Shown piece after piece: positions 33,420-45,115 of a stretch of DNA of 64,000 nucleotides; the first letter of the stretch is position 1, and each line of letters opens with the position of its first letter. Origin of the DNA: Dolomedes plantarius (lineage: Eukaryota > Arthropoda > Arachnida > Araneae > Dolomedidae). Location of the stretch: positions 70,798,488 through 70,862,487 of the forward strand of contig OU015503.1 of the NCBI GenBank assembly GCA_907164885.2. The letters run 5' to 3'. Made by a program: the position numbers and the translations under genes. The notes beneath the pieces were generated by a model, which was given only the letters and a program-made list of their open reading frames with translations, did no database searches and was not told where the DNA came from.

Positions 33420-34183
33420 CGAGGGTCATTTTTTAAGTAAGAACCGTTTTGTAATGGAGTAAGAGAAACTTTAGTTATGAACGTAAATTGTATCACAAAC
33501 TAAAGTATGAACATTTTTTCCGTTTTCAATATAGACACCATTAACATTTAAACATTTGTCAATTCGTATCACCAGCTTTTGGATCCCATCATCAAAGAAC
33601 TCTCCACCTGACCGTTATACCAATTAGTAACAGTTTCTTTCAACATGTCATCATTTTCCAAGCGCTTTCCACCAAGAAATTTCTTTCGTTTTGGAAACAG
33701 ATGAGAGTCTGATGGTGCCAAGTCAGGGCTGTATGGTGGATGATCCAGTAATTCTCAATGAAAATTGTCAAAATCCATGTCGGGGACTGCTCTCTAGCGG
33801 TGGCGTTCAGCTTCACGACAAAGCTCGGCGTCACATTGCGGCAAGAACAAAGGCGCAACTGGACAATTTTCATTGGGAACTACTGGATCATCCACCATAC
33901 AGCCCTGACTTAGCACCATCAGACTCTCATCTGTTTCCAAAACTTAAGGAATGTCTTGGTGGAAATCCCTTGGAAAATGATGACATGTTGAAAGAAACTG
34001 TTACTAACTGGTTTAACGGTCAGGCGGAGAATTCTTTGATGATGGGATCCAAATCTGGTGACACGACTTGACAAATGTTTCAATGTTAATGGTGACTATG
34101 TTGAAAAGGGAAAAAAAATGTTCATATTTTAGTTTGTGATACAATTTACGTTCATAACTAAAGTTTCTCTCACTCTATTACAA
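33420..34183. mobile_element. Head-to-head mariner palindrome
   Basis: The left arm, about 33456-33767, is nearly the exact reverse complement of the right arm, about 33864-34183, so two mariner 3' halves face opposite ways around a unique centre of about 95 bp. The left outer end carries the mariner terminus CGAGGGTCATTTTTTAAG. The right outer end stops at CTCTATTACAA, so its terminal bases are missing. Both flanks are (TA)n. Confidence 0.85.
33784..34071 (+). pseudogene. Mariner transposase C-terminal fragment
   Basis: The plus-strand frame reads GGVQLHDKARRHIAARTKAQ, then DNFHWELLDHPPYSPDLAPS, FPKLKECLGG and TVTNWFNGQAE. These carry the second catalytic Asp (HDKARRH; usually HDNARPH) and the third (PDLAPSD), so this is a DD34D-type mariner core. 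The first Asp and the N terminus are absent. The inverted left arm repeats the distal part on the minus strand. Inactive. Confidence 0.75.
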
Positions 34184-34184
34184 T

Positions 34185-34655
<471 letters not shown>

Positions 34656-34657
34656 TA

Positions 34658-35876
34658 CACTGAAGTGCCACTGAATTAGGGATAGCAAAGCCTATGCAAA
34701 TTGTGTAGCGCTGCGCATCATGTATGCGCAAGTGAGGGCGCTGTGGTAACTGCATATATAGCACGTACTGTGGTTGTTCGGAATTAGTTGTTGGAATTTC
34801 CAGTATGGGTAAACTGCCTGATTTAGACGCCTTCGATCGCGGACAAATCGTAGGTGCGTGACGCATGGGCCATTCAATTTCCGAAATCGTCAGACAGCTA
34901 GGATTTTCAAGGTCGACAGTGTTAAGAGTATACCAAGAATACATGGATGGTAGAATAAAAACTAGCGATCGGGCAAACTGCAAAGGACAATTAGCCTTGA
35001 CAGTGCGTGGTGAGACACGGCTCAGGCGTATTGTACGTAGTCAGCGAAGCCAAACATTAGCTCAAATTACCACCCAGTTTAATGACGGTGCCAGCGTACA
35101 GTCAGTAAACGGACTGTGCAACTCTCTCTTCACCGTATGGGTTTCCGGAGCCGTCGACCTACGAGAGTACCATTGCTCTATACTCGCCATCGGGCTGCAC
35201 GTCTTGCCTGGGCAAGAGAGCTCAGAGACTGGAGTGTAGAGAACTGGAAACGAATAGCATGGAGTGATGAGTCTCGATTCCGACTACTTAACGCCGACGG
35301 GAGGCTGAGAATATGGCGTCAGGCTCATGAAGCCATAGATCCTGCATGCCTCGCTGGAACTGTACAAGAGCATAGTGGCTCAATCATGGTCTGGGGTGTT
35401 TTTTCGTGGCACAGTTTGGGATCTTTGGTGCCTGTACCAACCTCCCTCAATGCAATTCGGTACGTAGAGTTGCTGGGTGATTACCTCCATCCGTTTATGC
35501 TGTTCTGTTATCCGCACGGTAATGGAGTTTTCCAGCAAGACAACTGTACCTCTCACAAGTCTCGGTTGGCTACTAGCTGGTTGGATGAGCATTCCTCTGA
35601 CTTCTCTGTCATGAATTGGCCACCTACAAGCCCAGACTTAAATCCTATTGAGCATCTTTGGGATGTTTTGGAACAAGGTGTGAAAGGCCATCACACAGCA
35701 CCAAAGAACCTTACTGAATTATGGACAGCTTTAGCCAATATTTGGCAAGCCATACCCGTGGAACGTTTCCAGAAACTTGTTGAATCTATGCCTCGTCGTG
35801 TGGCAGCCGTTATCAAGGCCAGAGGGGGCCCAACTCGTTACTAGGTAGGTATCCCTAATTCAGTGGCACTTCAGTG
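34658..35876 (+). mobile_element. Tc1-like element, copy 1 (1219 bp)
   Basis: Inverted ends CACTGAAGTGCCACTGAATT (continuing AGGGATA), with TA duplications at 34656-34657 and 35877-35878. Full length, with about 27-bp ends. Nearly identical by eye to 42069-43286. Confidence 0.95.
34805..35844 (+). pseudogene. Tc1-type transposase, two lesions
   Basis: From MGKLPDLDAFDRGQIVGA an in-frame TGA at 34859-34861 replaces the CGA (Arg) present in copy 2, and a 1-bp deletion near 35093 shifts the frame. Domains in order: paired-like helix-turn-helix (GHSISEIVRQLGFSRSTV), GRPR-hook-like region, then the catalytic core with WSDESRF (Asp 1), QQDNCTSH (Asp 2) and SPDLNPIEHLWD (Glu), a DD34E triad that is intact. 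It ends KARGGPTRY at a TAG. It belongs to the Tcb-like group widespread in spiders, as I remember it. Confidence 0.9.
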
Positions 35877-35878
<2 letters not shown>

Positions 35879-35916
<38 letters not shown>

Positions 35917-36412
35917 CGGATGTAGTCAAAGTTAGCAGTAGCGACAAAAACAACTCTGATTTAACAGAACATTCGTAGATTAATTTTTTCATTCTCGAAC
36001 AATTTTCATAATAACTGGAAATACGCGTGGAATCGTACCCTATTATAGCACGCTTCTTAATGAGGTTCGTTAACGGAAATTTCCCCTCCATTTGCGAGAA
36101 TAAAACTTCAAAATGTCTCATTAAAGTCAAATATTCTCTGATAAGGGTAGAAAAAAAATATATATATATATATCCCTTCACTGACGCGAATTAAATTTCT
36201 CGTCATTATTTTTAGACAGTTCGGTTGTTTTATTGTTCAACTTTTAGCTTTCAGTTTAAAAACTTATAAATAACAAGCTTAATTCCATTTAAATGGAACA
36301 CTGTCCTTAAAAACCTTAAGTGTTAAAAGAGTCTTTGTGGAGTAAATATGTATTCCGTTTGAAAAACTAACTATGTTTGAGTTTAGTGGGCACCAATACA
36401 CACACATATATG

Positions 36413-36415
<3 letters not shown>
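35879..36415. other. Short (TA)n then (TG)n patch, otherwise nothing recognised
   Basis: 35879-35917 is TA followed by TG repeats. The rest is A/T-rich and non-coding. Confidence 0.5.

Positions 36416-36472
<57 letters not shown>
36416..36472. repeat. (TA)n microsatellite
   Basis: TA tract ending at the left terminus of Tigger-like element A. Confidence 0.95.
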
Positions 36473-37443
36473 CAGTGATTTCCGCTTATAAGAATCACAT
36501 TTGTTATTACTCTTTTTTGATTCTTATAAGCGGTTGATTCTTATAGACGAAATTTAGGTTTTTGGACAGGCAAACAGAAACCTATATATACATATATTAG
36601 ATAATTTACCATAAAATACTCTTTAATTTACGTTAATAATCGTTAATTAAATTTATTTTTTATAATTTTAAAAATACAACTTAATTTCTAGACCTAAAAG
36701 TAGATATACATGATTATAGTAAGAGAAGAAAAAAATCCAATATTTGTTACAACATAGCTGCTTAACAGTTTTAACATTTCAACTACAGGAAGGGAGCAAG
36801 AAAAAGTTTTCTATGGTAGTTTGACGTAATGAAGTTTTCAGAAGGCTTTTTATACCTCTTTTAATACCAATAGCCTCAGACGAAGGTTCACATTCTAGCT
36901 TACATTTCAAAGTTTGATAACGTGCTTAATCTACTAATGTTACGTTTGCTTAAGTGATAGTGGACACTTCGCCGAAGATTTATGCGTTTCAGGGTCCAGG
37001 AATCCGCAACCAGGATGTGGGAGGTGGGAAAAACAGTCCCTGTCTGAGTTTGTCACTGTAGAAAAGTGAAATTGGACCCCGGCGTGTAAAGATGCCCCCG
37101 GGTCAAGCTAATAGGACAGTGTTGGGCTAAAGCGTTTAAGAGGAAACTATTATGTTATGTCTAACAAAGAAAGAGATGTATTTTACGAATGTATTCCATC
37201 CCATCCTATCACTCTTTCTTTAAAAATATAAAGAAAGAACTTCGTGCCATTTGAGGGTTCAAATGGCTTTTTTGGAAAAATGAAAGGAAAGCGAAGAGTG
37301 CAAGCTGATTCTTAAAACCGGTGGATTGATTCTTTAAAACGAAAATTTTAACACGGAAATAATACATTTGTTTTTGTTTTTTGGATATTGATTTTTATAA
37401 ACGGTTGATTTTTATAACCACTGATCATTATAAGCGGTGGTTA

Positions 37444-37446
<3 letters not shown>
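36473..37446. mobile_element. Tigger/pogo-like element A, deleted (974 bp)
   Basis: Ends CAGTGATTTCCGCTTATAAG and, inverted, CAGTAACCACCGCTTATAAT, with TA on both sides inside (TA)n. Several TTCTTATAAGCGGTTGATTC-like words lie in each end. About 36785-36895 retains, on the minus strand, the transposase tail seen better in element B, so A is an internal-deletion derivative of that family. Confidence 0.85.
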
Positions 37447-37523
<77 letters not shown>

Positions 37524-37547
37524 ATAGAGAGAGAGAGAGAGAGTGAG
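37447..37547. repeat. (TA)n then (GA)n compound microsatellite
   Basis: About 74 bp of TA followed by GAGAGA with GAGTGAGTGA. Directly adjoins element A. Confidence 0.95.
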
Positions 37548-37689
37548 TGAGAGCGATACATATACGTAGTTGAAATTCTGTTAGAATTCCACACCTCCCA
37601 CCTAAATAAACTGATTGAATTATTTTCTTAAGTGGAACAAATAATGCATCAGATATATTTATTACCTGAATATATTTTTTTCCTATGTA

Positions 37690-38888
37690 TCTATATATTT
37701 AAAACAGTTCTGTGACTGACTGACTGACTGACAGACAACTCACAGACCAAACCGCTGGACCTAAAGCTCCGAAATTTAACATAGTGATTCTTCTTATAGT
37801 GTAGGGCTATACTAAGTAAGATTTTCGAAAAATTCTTCTCAGATTTTTTTTAATTAAATTTTTAAACTGTTTTCGTAACTTTTTTTAAGTCTGCCTTTAA
37901 AATAATAATGTGAGGGTTATAACACACTATATGTGAGGGTAAAAATTCCTTTAAAATGAAATATTTTTCGAATCTTTACCTCTATTTTCTAATTTTTGGT
38001 GAATTTTTAAAGATTTATTTTTAGAATTTAATTTATTAAATGCTGATCACGAAATTTCTTTTCTTTTTGTTATACTTTAAAATAAATTTGCGACATGCGA
38101 ATAACAATGAACTAAATTGACAAAAAAAATATTAAATACAGTAAAAGATATAATTTATCCCGTATACTAAATGAAATGGAAGTTTGTTAAGAATTTAATT
38201 CAAATTAGTATGTTTTATGGATATTAAATTAAAGCTATATATAAAACAGTTCCCTGATTGACTGACAGACCTCGCACAGTCCAAACCTCTGGACCTAAAA
38301 GGCTGAAATTTTGATAGTCGATAGACACTGTCTGCAATGCCGTTAACTATCCGGTTTTAATAGTTTTTACATTCCATTAAACCACTGGGTCTTCCATATT
38401 GTAAGCTCTCTTTGAGGAAGGGTACACCCGTAATGCTCTTACGGAATCTAAAACCACCAAAAATGTGTAATGTTGCTAAACTACAAGCCCTGCATAAAAA
38501 TTTAACCGAAGCCAATATTTTAACCAAGTGTGCTCAAGGAGAAAAAGTGTTCGGTCCACGCATTCCTCTAATTCCCAATGACCTCCCCTTTGACTTTAAG
38601 AGACTGCAATTTCCTTCAAAGTATGCTTCGCCACGACGATAGCTAAGTCTCAAGGCCAAACTTTAAAATACACTGGCGTAGATTTAAGAGAAAATTGTTT
38701 CTCCTGCGGTCAGTTTTACGTAGCTTGCTCATGCATAAGTTATCGGACAAGCCTGGTAATATTAGTTCCGCTCAATGAAGAAACAAAAAATATTGTTTAT
38801 AAGGAAATCCCCTAAAAAGCAATTTCCTTATTTTTTCATTGTAATTATCCTAAAATGTACTGCGTTGTGAATCACAAGTATTCAGCTA

Positions 38889-38889
<1 letters not shown>
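37690..38889 (+). mobile_element. Helitron remnant with two 5' ends and a helicase tail (H3)
   Basis: A 5' end TCTATATATTTAAAACAG starts at 37690 and a second, slightly changed one (GCTATATATAAAACAG) at 38234. The first copy's body runs about 540 bp and has no 3' end. The second carries a helicase fragment (38384-38815) and ends with a TTGTG-AAT-CACAA hairpin then CTAG (38886-38889) before T. Probably one Helitron inserted in, or templated onto, another. Confidence 0.8.
38384..38815 (+). pseudogene. Helitron Pif1-like helicase, C-terminal fragment
   Basis: The protein runs from LRKGTPVMLLRNLKPPKMCN through FGPRIPLIPNDLPFDFKRLQ. After a frame change near 38630 it continues with KSQGQTLKYTGVDL, then QFYVACSCIS, and ends KNIVYKEIP before TAA. 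This order (GxPVMLLRNL, RIPxxPxDLPFxFKRxQFP, KSQGQT, YVAxSR) is the C-terminal third of the helicase domain of Helitron Rep-Hel proteins. The arginine of the last motif is Cys here and part of the segment after MCN is deleted. The HUH replicase and helicase motifs I-IV are absent, so it is non-functional. Confidence 0.85.

Positions 38890-38970
<81 letters not shown>
38890..38970. repeat. (TA)n microsatellite
   Basis: Alternating TA tract immediately after the Helitron 3' CTAG. Confidence 0.95.
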
Positions 38971-38973
<3 letters not shown>

Positions 38974-39368
38974 GCAACCAAGATAAACATGTGCGCATGT
39001 AAAAAACTATAAAAGATAAATAGTGTATTACTTATACATTAACTAAGCCCAACTTTATTACGAAAAACAGAAGAATCTCATATAAAGAGAATGACGTCTC
39101 TGTCTGTAAATCTAGATAATGTACTGACATATGGAAATTCATAAAATCTTACCATAGAAACCTAACTTCTTAGAAACATAAGGAAATATATTCACATATT
39201 ATTAAGGACGATTAAATACATATCTTGATACAAGTTCCTAAGCTCCCTGTGTTTTCCTTAGCTCTTAAAATATTTTTTTTTACCTTTGTCATTGAAAATA
39301 AATTTACACATTCAGCCTTTTAAATAATGAATTACTTCATGAGAAAAGGTCTATTAAAGTCTAATGCC
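38971..39368. other. Intergenic, nothing recognised
   Basis: A/T-rich, non-coding. Confidence 0.5.
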
Positions 39369-40140
39369 TGTAATTTTTTAACGGGGGTTAAAGTAAAGAA
39401 TTTGGTACCCATTTGGCGCGGTTTGGCGTAGTTTTAAAAATTCGCTAAAATCACACTAAAAAAAGACGGTAACGGCAACATAGCGGACATCAAAATGACT
39501 TGTATATGCAGAATGTAAAAGTCAGGGTTAGGCAATTTAAACAGCATAAACATTTCAGACTAAATCCTATAAGACATTCTTTCATCATAATTAACTAAAA
39601 CTTAAGAACAGGATATTGTTCCGCTTTCCTTGGTTCACAAGGATTGAAAAAATATCTCTTCAGAAAGTTCACAGAAAATAAATTTATTATTCTATAAATT
39701 CTCCATGGGAATACACAAATTCAAATATAAAACACTATCAACTGTTCTTCTATACAGCAGAAAATTCTAAAAGCACCAGTCAAAATACCAGAATTTTGAA
39801 TACAATACATGCCAATTAATGAAGTTTCAACACATTCAGTTCTCACTAGGAAATTGAACTGAGTTCCAATGCCAGTATCTGGTACATTTATAGATTTCCA
39901 AAGCTCCCCTATAGGCCAGTCTCAGCTAGATATTTCTAGTAGCTTCCAAAAAGGTTTAGTCGGTAAGTTGGCGACTATTTGGCGACCAAAATAAGTCACT
40001 AAATCCATCGCCAATTTGGCGATAACTCTCATATTTAGCGAGATTTCCATAGACTTCCATTTTAAATACATCGCTATAGAATCTCTTCCATGGAAGCCAT
40101 TTTAACGAAACAAAATGCAATATTTACGAAATTTGTAACA
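39369..40140 (-). repeat. Candidate 3' LTR of the Ty3/gypsy remnant
   Basis: On the minus strand it would start TGTTACAAATTTCG just after a purine-rich GAGAAAGGAGCAA, and end TTAAAAAATTACA (TG...CA; 772 bp). It lies about 320 bp downstream of the pol stop, where a 3' LTR is expected. AATAAATTTATTTT late in the unit could be a polyadenylation signal. There is no second LTR to compare, so the limits are inferred. Confidence 0.5.
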
Positions 40141-40455
40141 TTGCTCCTTTCTCAAGGATTGCAAGTCCCGGGCAGCACAGCTCTTAGGCAGGAAGCCTTA
40201 TTTATAATACATACAATTGATAATAGAAAACTAAAATATAAAATCACAACTAAAATTAAAACAAAATCAACACGCACACGCACAAATACATACTTCATAA
40301 AACTAATAAATACATACTAGGAACATCTTATTACTTTAAACAACATTAACAGAAAAAAAGGAATAACAATACTTACTTAATGATCATTTACAATAAATAA
40401 AATGTTATATACAAAAAGAGAAAGACCCTGATCTGTATATTTCTTAAAATATCTA
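40141..40455 (-). other. Spacer between gypsy pol and candidate LTR
   Basis: Non-coding; purine-rich tract on the minus strand next to the LTR (about 40141-40153). Confidence 0.4.
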
Positions 40456-41970
40456 TTAACTATGGCCATAGCAAGAAGCTAGCCTATCATGATGCACTCT
40501 TCTAGGCTTAGAATTAGACGATTTTCTAATACGAACCATGACGTCTTTCAGTCTTTTTAGGATTGTATGCGGACCATCCCATGACAACTATAACTTGAGA
40601 GAAAGTCCTTTACTTTCAATCGGTTCCAGACCCATCCCTTATCACATTCATGGAATTCATGTCTTGTTGCCTTCGTGTCGTACAAGGTCTTCATCTTCTC
40701 AGTCGCAATGTTCATCCGCTCAGGGGCGATGTTATGGCCGTCTTCAAAACGGGCCTCGAGTTCACTAATGCACTCTTCAGGCGATCAAGGCATGTCTGGA
40801 GGACGTCTGAACATAAGATCACATGGCAGACGAAGATTCCGATCGAAAAGCATCTGGAATGGTATATAGCCAGTAGTTTCGTGGACAGCAGTGCGATAAG
40901 CAAGTAGGAATAAACATAACTTTTGGTCCCAGTCTTCTTGGTTTCTTGAAACCAGGAGTGAGAGGTTATTTGAGAGGTTATTAAGGATGGTTCAATTAAA
41001 CCTCTCAACCATCCCGTCCGAATGTGGGTATAGAGGAGTTGTTTGGGTTTTGTTGATTCCAAATAGCTGACACAACCCCTTAAACACAGCAGAGGTGAAA
41101 TTCCTTCCTTGATCGGAATGAATCTGAAGAGGTGTTCCGTATCTTGACATCCAATTTTGAACTAGTGCCTCTGCTACTGTCGACGATTCTTGATCGGCGA
41201 TTGTATATGCCACAGGCCACTTCAGAAAGTAGTCCATGACAAAAAGGATGTATTTGTTGCCATCAGTTGTCCGTGGAAGAGGACCTAGAATGTCGAGTGC
41301 GATTCGTTCAAAGGGTGCTCCTACATTAGAACGTTGAAGCTTTCTTTCCTCGACTGCGTGCCTTTACGGGCCGCATAGGCATCACAGGATTGACACCACT
41401 TCTCGACGTCATTTCTCGCTTTGTTCCAGAAAAAACGTCCCGAACTTTCTACAAGGTTTTAGTGACTTCGAAATGGCCTCCGGTTGGACTACTATGAAGT
41501 TCTTTAAGAACGTTAGGTATCCCAGTTCTTGGGAGTAGAACAAGGATCTGCCACCTACATGTTTTACAGTCATCAGATTCCCATTTTATGTACAAAACGC
41601 CATTCCGAATGTGAAATGAGTCCCACAGAGACCAATAATGCTTTGTTGCCGGACTCAAGTTGGATATATCCTGCCAGGTAGGTTTTGTGCCGGATGACTC
41701 CTTAAATTCTAAAATGGGCTTCAGATCAGGATCTTCCAGTTGATCATTTCGAACTTCGTCATTACTCCATGGATCTGGCTCTGATGATGTAGAATCTGTA
41801 GTTTGCCTTGCTGCGGGATGTATAACACCGAATTTCTTTTCCACTCTGGAACAATAATGGCAGCTTCCGGAACAGGGTTTTCGTGGTAGGGCGTCTGCAT
41901 TCCCGTGCAAAGATCCTTTACGATAACGAATCGCAATGTCGTATTCCTGGAGTCTTCGTATCCATCTGGC
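40456..41970 (-). pseudogene. Ty3/gypsy pol remnant: RNase H tail and integrase
   Basis: On the minus strand it begins inside RNase H (RWIRRLQEYDIAIRYRKG, then HGNADALPRKPC), followed by the HHCC zinc-binding region (GGHFEVTKTL, later WCQSCD). The integrase core has ALDILGPLP (Asp), HSDQGRNF (Asp) and, 35 residues on, GMVERFN (Glu). The C-terminal module (KGLSPKL, SSWDGPH) leads to a stop at 40456. The catalytic residues are present but frameshifts near 41455, 41365 and 40990 and further breaks before 40700 interrupt it. Gag, protease and reverse transcriptase are missing because the element stops abruptly at about 41970. Confidence 0.85.
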
Positions 41971-42068
41971 TATCTGTCTCTATCTTTAAAAGTTAAAGAT
42001 GAGATACAGCAATTATTCATTAAAAAATAGTATTATAACACATTAAAATACATTAGATGTTTATAATA

Positions 42069-43286
42069 CACTGAAGTGCCACTGAATTAGGGATAGCAAA
42101 GCCTATGCAAATTGTGTAGCGCTGTGCATCATGTATGCACAAGTGAGGGCGCTGTGGTAACTGCATATATAGCACGTACTATGGTTGTTCTGAATTAGTT
42201 GTTGGAATTGCCAGTATGGGTAAACTGCCTGATTTAGACGCCTTCGATCGCGGACAAATCGTAGGTGCGCGACGCATGGGCCATTCAATTTCCGAAATCG
42301 TCAGACAGCTAGGATTTTTAAGGTCGACAGTGTCAAGAGTATACCATGAATACATGGATGGTGGAAAAAAACTAGCGATCGGGCAAACTGCAAAGGACAA
42401 TTAGCCTTGACAGTGCGTGGTGAGAGACGGCTCAGGCGTATTGTACGTAGCCAGCGAAGCCAAACATTAGCTCAAATTACCACCCAGTTTAATGACGGTG
42501 CCAGTCGTACAGTCAGTAAACGGACTGTGCAACGCTCGCTTCACCGTATGGGTTTCGGGAGCCGTCGACCTACGAGAGTACCATTGCTCTATACTCGCCA
42601 TCGGGCTGCACGTCTTGCCTGGGCAAGAGAGCACAGAGACTGGAGTGTAGAGGATTGGAAACGAGTAGAATGGAGTGATGAGTCTCGATTCCGACTACTT
42701 AACGCCGACGGGAGGCTGAAAATATGGTGTCAGGCTCATGAAGCCATGGATCCTGCATGCCTGGCTGGAACTGTACAAGGGCATGGTGGCTCAATCATGA
42801 TCTGGTGTGTTTTTTCGTACCACAGTTTGGGATATTTGGTGCGTGTACCAACCTCCCTCAATGCAATTCGGTACGTAGAGTTGCTGGGTGATCACCTCCA
42901 TCCGTTTATGCTGTTCTGTTATCCGCACGGTAATGGAGTTTTCCAGCAAGACAACTGTACCTCTCACATGTCCCGGTTGTCTACTGGCTGGTTGGATGAG
43001 AATTCCTCTGACTTCTCTGTCATGAATTGGCCACCTAGAAGCCCAGACTTAAATCCTATTGAGCATCTTTGGGATGTTTTGGAACAAGGCGTGAAAGGCC
43101 ATCACACAGCACCAAAGAACCTTACTGAATTATGGATAGCTTTAGCCAATATTTGGCAAGCCATTCCAGTGGAACATTTCCAGAAACTTGTTGAATCTAT
43201 GCCTCGTCGTGTGGCAGCCGTTATCAAGGCCAGAGGAGGCCCGACTCGTTACTAGGGAGGTATCCCTAATTCAGTGGCACTTCAGT
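42069..43286 (+). mobile_element. Tc1-like element, copy 2 (1218 bp)
   Basis: Same inverted ends as copy 1, with TA duplications at 42067-42068 and 43287-43288. Confidence 0.95.
42216..43255 (+). pseudogene. Tc1-type transposase with one frameshift
   Basis: The first 62 codons (helix-turn-helix) are open. A 1-bp loss in the A-run at about 42364-42370 then shifts frame, and a second open stretch (to 43255) carries the rest, including WSDESRF, QQDNCTSH and SPDLNPIEHLWD, an intact DD34E triad. Copy 1 lacks this deletion but has a nonsense codon and another deletion that copy 2 lacks. The single lesion in a homopolymer makes this the healthier copy. Confidence 0.9.
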
Positions 43287-43288
43287 GT

Positions 43289-43723
43289 AATTACAAGATA
43301 AAAAGAACTTTTTATATACCATGTTTTTAAATTTTCTGTTGTATCATATAAACTTGATAATTCTATGTATTAATAAATTCTTTAAAAAAATACTTTTGAT
43401 TAATTATCCCATCAACTTGAAAGAAAATTAAAATAACTGGAAGTTAACTTGCGTTTAACTTTAACAGACTTCATTCCCGTTCCGGCTGATAGATGGCTGC
43501 ACCAGTCTTCAAAACAAAATTAACTAAAAATGAATTCAAATCTTATTAAAGATGGCTAAAAGTATTAAAATAATGCATTGTCATCGTGTTCTGGGTTATA
43601 CTAAAAGTTTCAAATGTCTAGCTAGTCGGGAAGTTAGTAAAAAATCGATTACAAGATTTGTACGGGACAAACACACACACAAGCAATCAAACAAGAAAGC
43701 GAGTTAATAAAAAAATGGTAATA
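43289..43723 (+). repeat. Dispersed repeat family A, copy 4
   Basis: Begins directly at the right TA of Tc1 copy 2 (AATTACAAGATAAAAAG) and ends ATGGTAATAA. Contains a short internal insertion CTTTAACAGACTTC near 43460. Confidence 0.8.
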
Positions 43724-43872
43724 AAAAATGTCACTGATTTCTTTTAAAAGATTTAAAAATGTGTATCATTTTAAACCCCTCCTGAGAAAAATGCATTTAG
43801 ATACAAAATATTTAGGCATTTGGAAATATAAGAGAAAAAATAGTTTTAAAAGATTAAAATGACATTCATGTA

Positions 43873-44045
43873 AAGTGGAATCTCGATCTATCGTTTTTCA
43901 AGGGACCGGTTGAAATGAATGATAAATGCGGGAAAACGATAGATGCGGAAACATAACAAAGTAATATGATCGTTGGGACTGGATAAAATGAACGACACAT
44001 ACGGAAAAACGATGGATCCGAAAACGATCGATTGAGATTACACTG
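43873..44045. mobile_element. Tigger/pogo-type MITE, 173 bp, copy 2
   Basis: AAGTGGAATCTCGATCTATC on the left (first base changed from C) and CAGTGTAATCTCAATCGATC as inverted right end, with TA on both sides (43871-43872, 44046-44047). Same length as copy 1, and likewise just upstream of a Helitron 3' tail. Confidence 0.85.
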
Positions 44046-44046
44046 T

Positions 44047-44079
<33 letters not shown>

Positions 44080-44080
<1 letters not shown>

Positions 44081-44154
44081 GGCATTAATTGCATACATTG
44101 ACCGTTGTATTTAATTTGAATGTACTCCGTAGCGAAGTGCGGGTTTTCATCTAG
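44080..44154 (+). mobile_element. Helitron 3' terminus (H4)
   Basis: Contains GGCATTAATTGCATACATTG, then ACTCCGTAGCGAAGTGCGGG and CTAG at 44151-44154, as in H1 and the copy at 45643. Only the 3' tail is seen; the MITE at 43873-44045 adjoins it. Confidence 0.8.
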
Positions 44155-44215
44155 TCTATATAGATAAAACAGTTCCGTAACTGACTGACTGACTGACTAT
44201 TTACAAAAAAATATT
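44155..44215 (+). mobile_element. Helitron 5' terminus fused to the preceding 3' end (H5)
   Basis: TCTATATAGATAAAACAGTT starts on the base after the CTAG of H4. It continues CCGTAACTGACTGACTGACT, then is lost by about 44215, where mariner-related sequence takes over. Confidence 0.8.
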
Positions 44216-44245
44216 ACAATAATTTTGTAATTATTTACAAAATTT

Positions 44246-45115
44246 GCATCGAAACTGGGAATGTCTTCTGGCACTGTAAATAAAATCATTCATAAAAATT
44301 TGAAGTTAAAAAAGATTTTTAAACTTAAAGTTCATCTGCTTTTGCCAAAGCATAATTGCTGAAAGAAAAACAAATTGTAGAAAATTATATGAAAACCACC
44401 TAGCTGTTGAAAAATGGAAATTTGTGGATACACTCGATGAAGCATGTGTGTATTAAAGTTATTGTAATTAAAAAAGATTAATTTTCTATTGCTCAACTGA
44501 CGGGAATGAACTATGAAATGACTTCATCAGAGTACAGAAAAGTTTCCAAAGGGATTCATGATAGTTGCATGATTTTGTTACAAAGACAAATTAAAAATAT
44601 AAAAATTGTTTCAAATAAAGCCAAAATTAATTCACTCTACTATCAGCACAATATTTTAGAACCAATTCTTGAAGAAGAAATTACAACCTTACATGTATAG
44701 GACATCGATACAGTTGAGCTTCATATGCACAAAGCCTCTAATCACACGTCTAAATCAACTGCCGATTATTTACCAAAGAAAGAATCAGAAACAGGAATAA
44801 AGTGTATCTCATTTAACGAAATGCCTGTAAAATCACCTGAAGCTTCTCCAATTGATTTTTGTGTTTTCGGTTTATTAAATCGAACCTTAGGAAAACGGCA
44901 TCCAAGAACAGTGAACGGACTTTGGAAAATGGTCCAAGAGGAATGCGTTAAAATTGACATGACAGTACTAAAAAAATATTTCTTTCACGGAAATTCGAGC
45001 TAAAGCTATTGTAAAGAACCATGGCTATCAGGTAGAAGCAAATCGCCTCAAAAAACACGGCACTTATACATAAAACTTAAATATTAAAATAGTTTCCATA
45101 AAGTGCAAACGACCT
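44246..45115 (+). mobile_element. DD41D mariner, 5'-truncated copy
   Basis: Starts inside the transposase helix-turn-helix (GCATCGAAACTGGGAATGTC) and runs to the right end ...AAAGTGCAAACGACCT. Frames at 44506-44700 and 44725-45003 carry KINSLYYQHNILEPILEEEI, LHMHKASNHTSKSTADYL and SPEASPIDFCVFGLLN. The second catalytic Asp has become His (MHKASNH, where relatives have MDKASSH). It shares stop and frameshift positions with the copy at 26915. Inactive. Confidence 0.8.
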
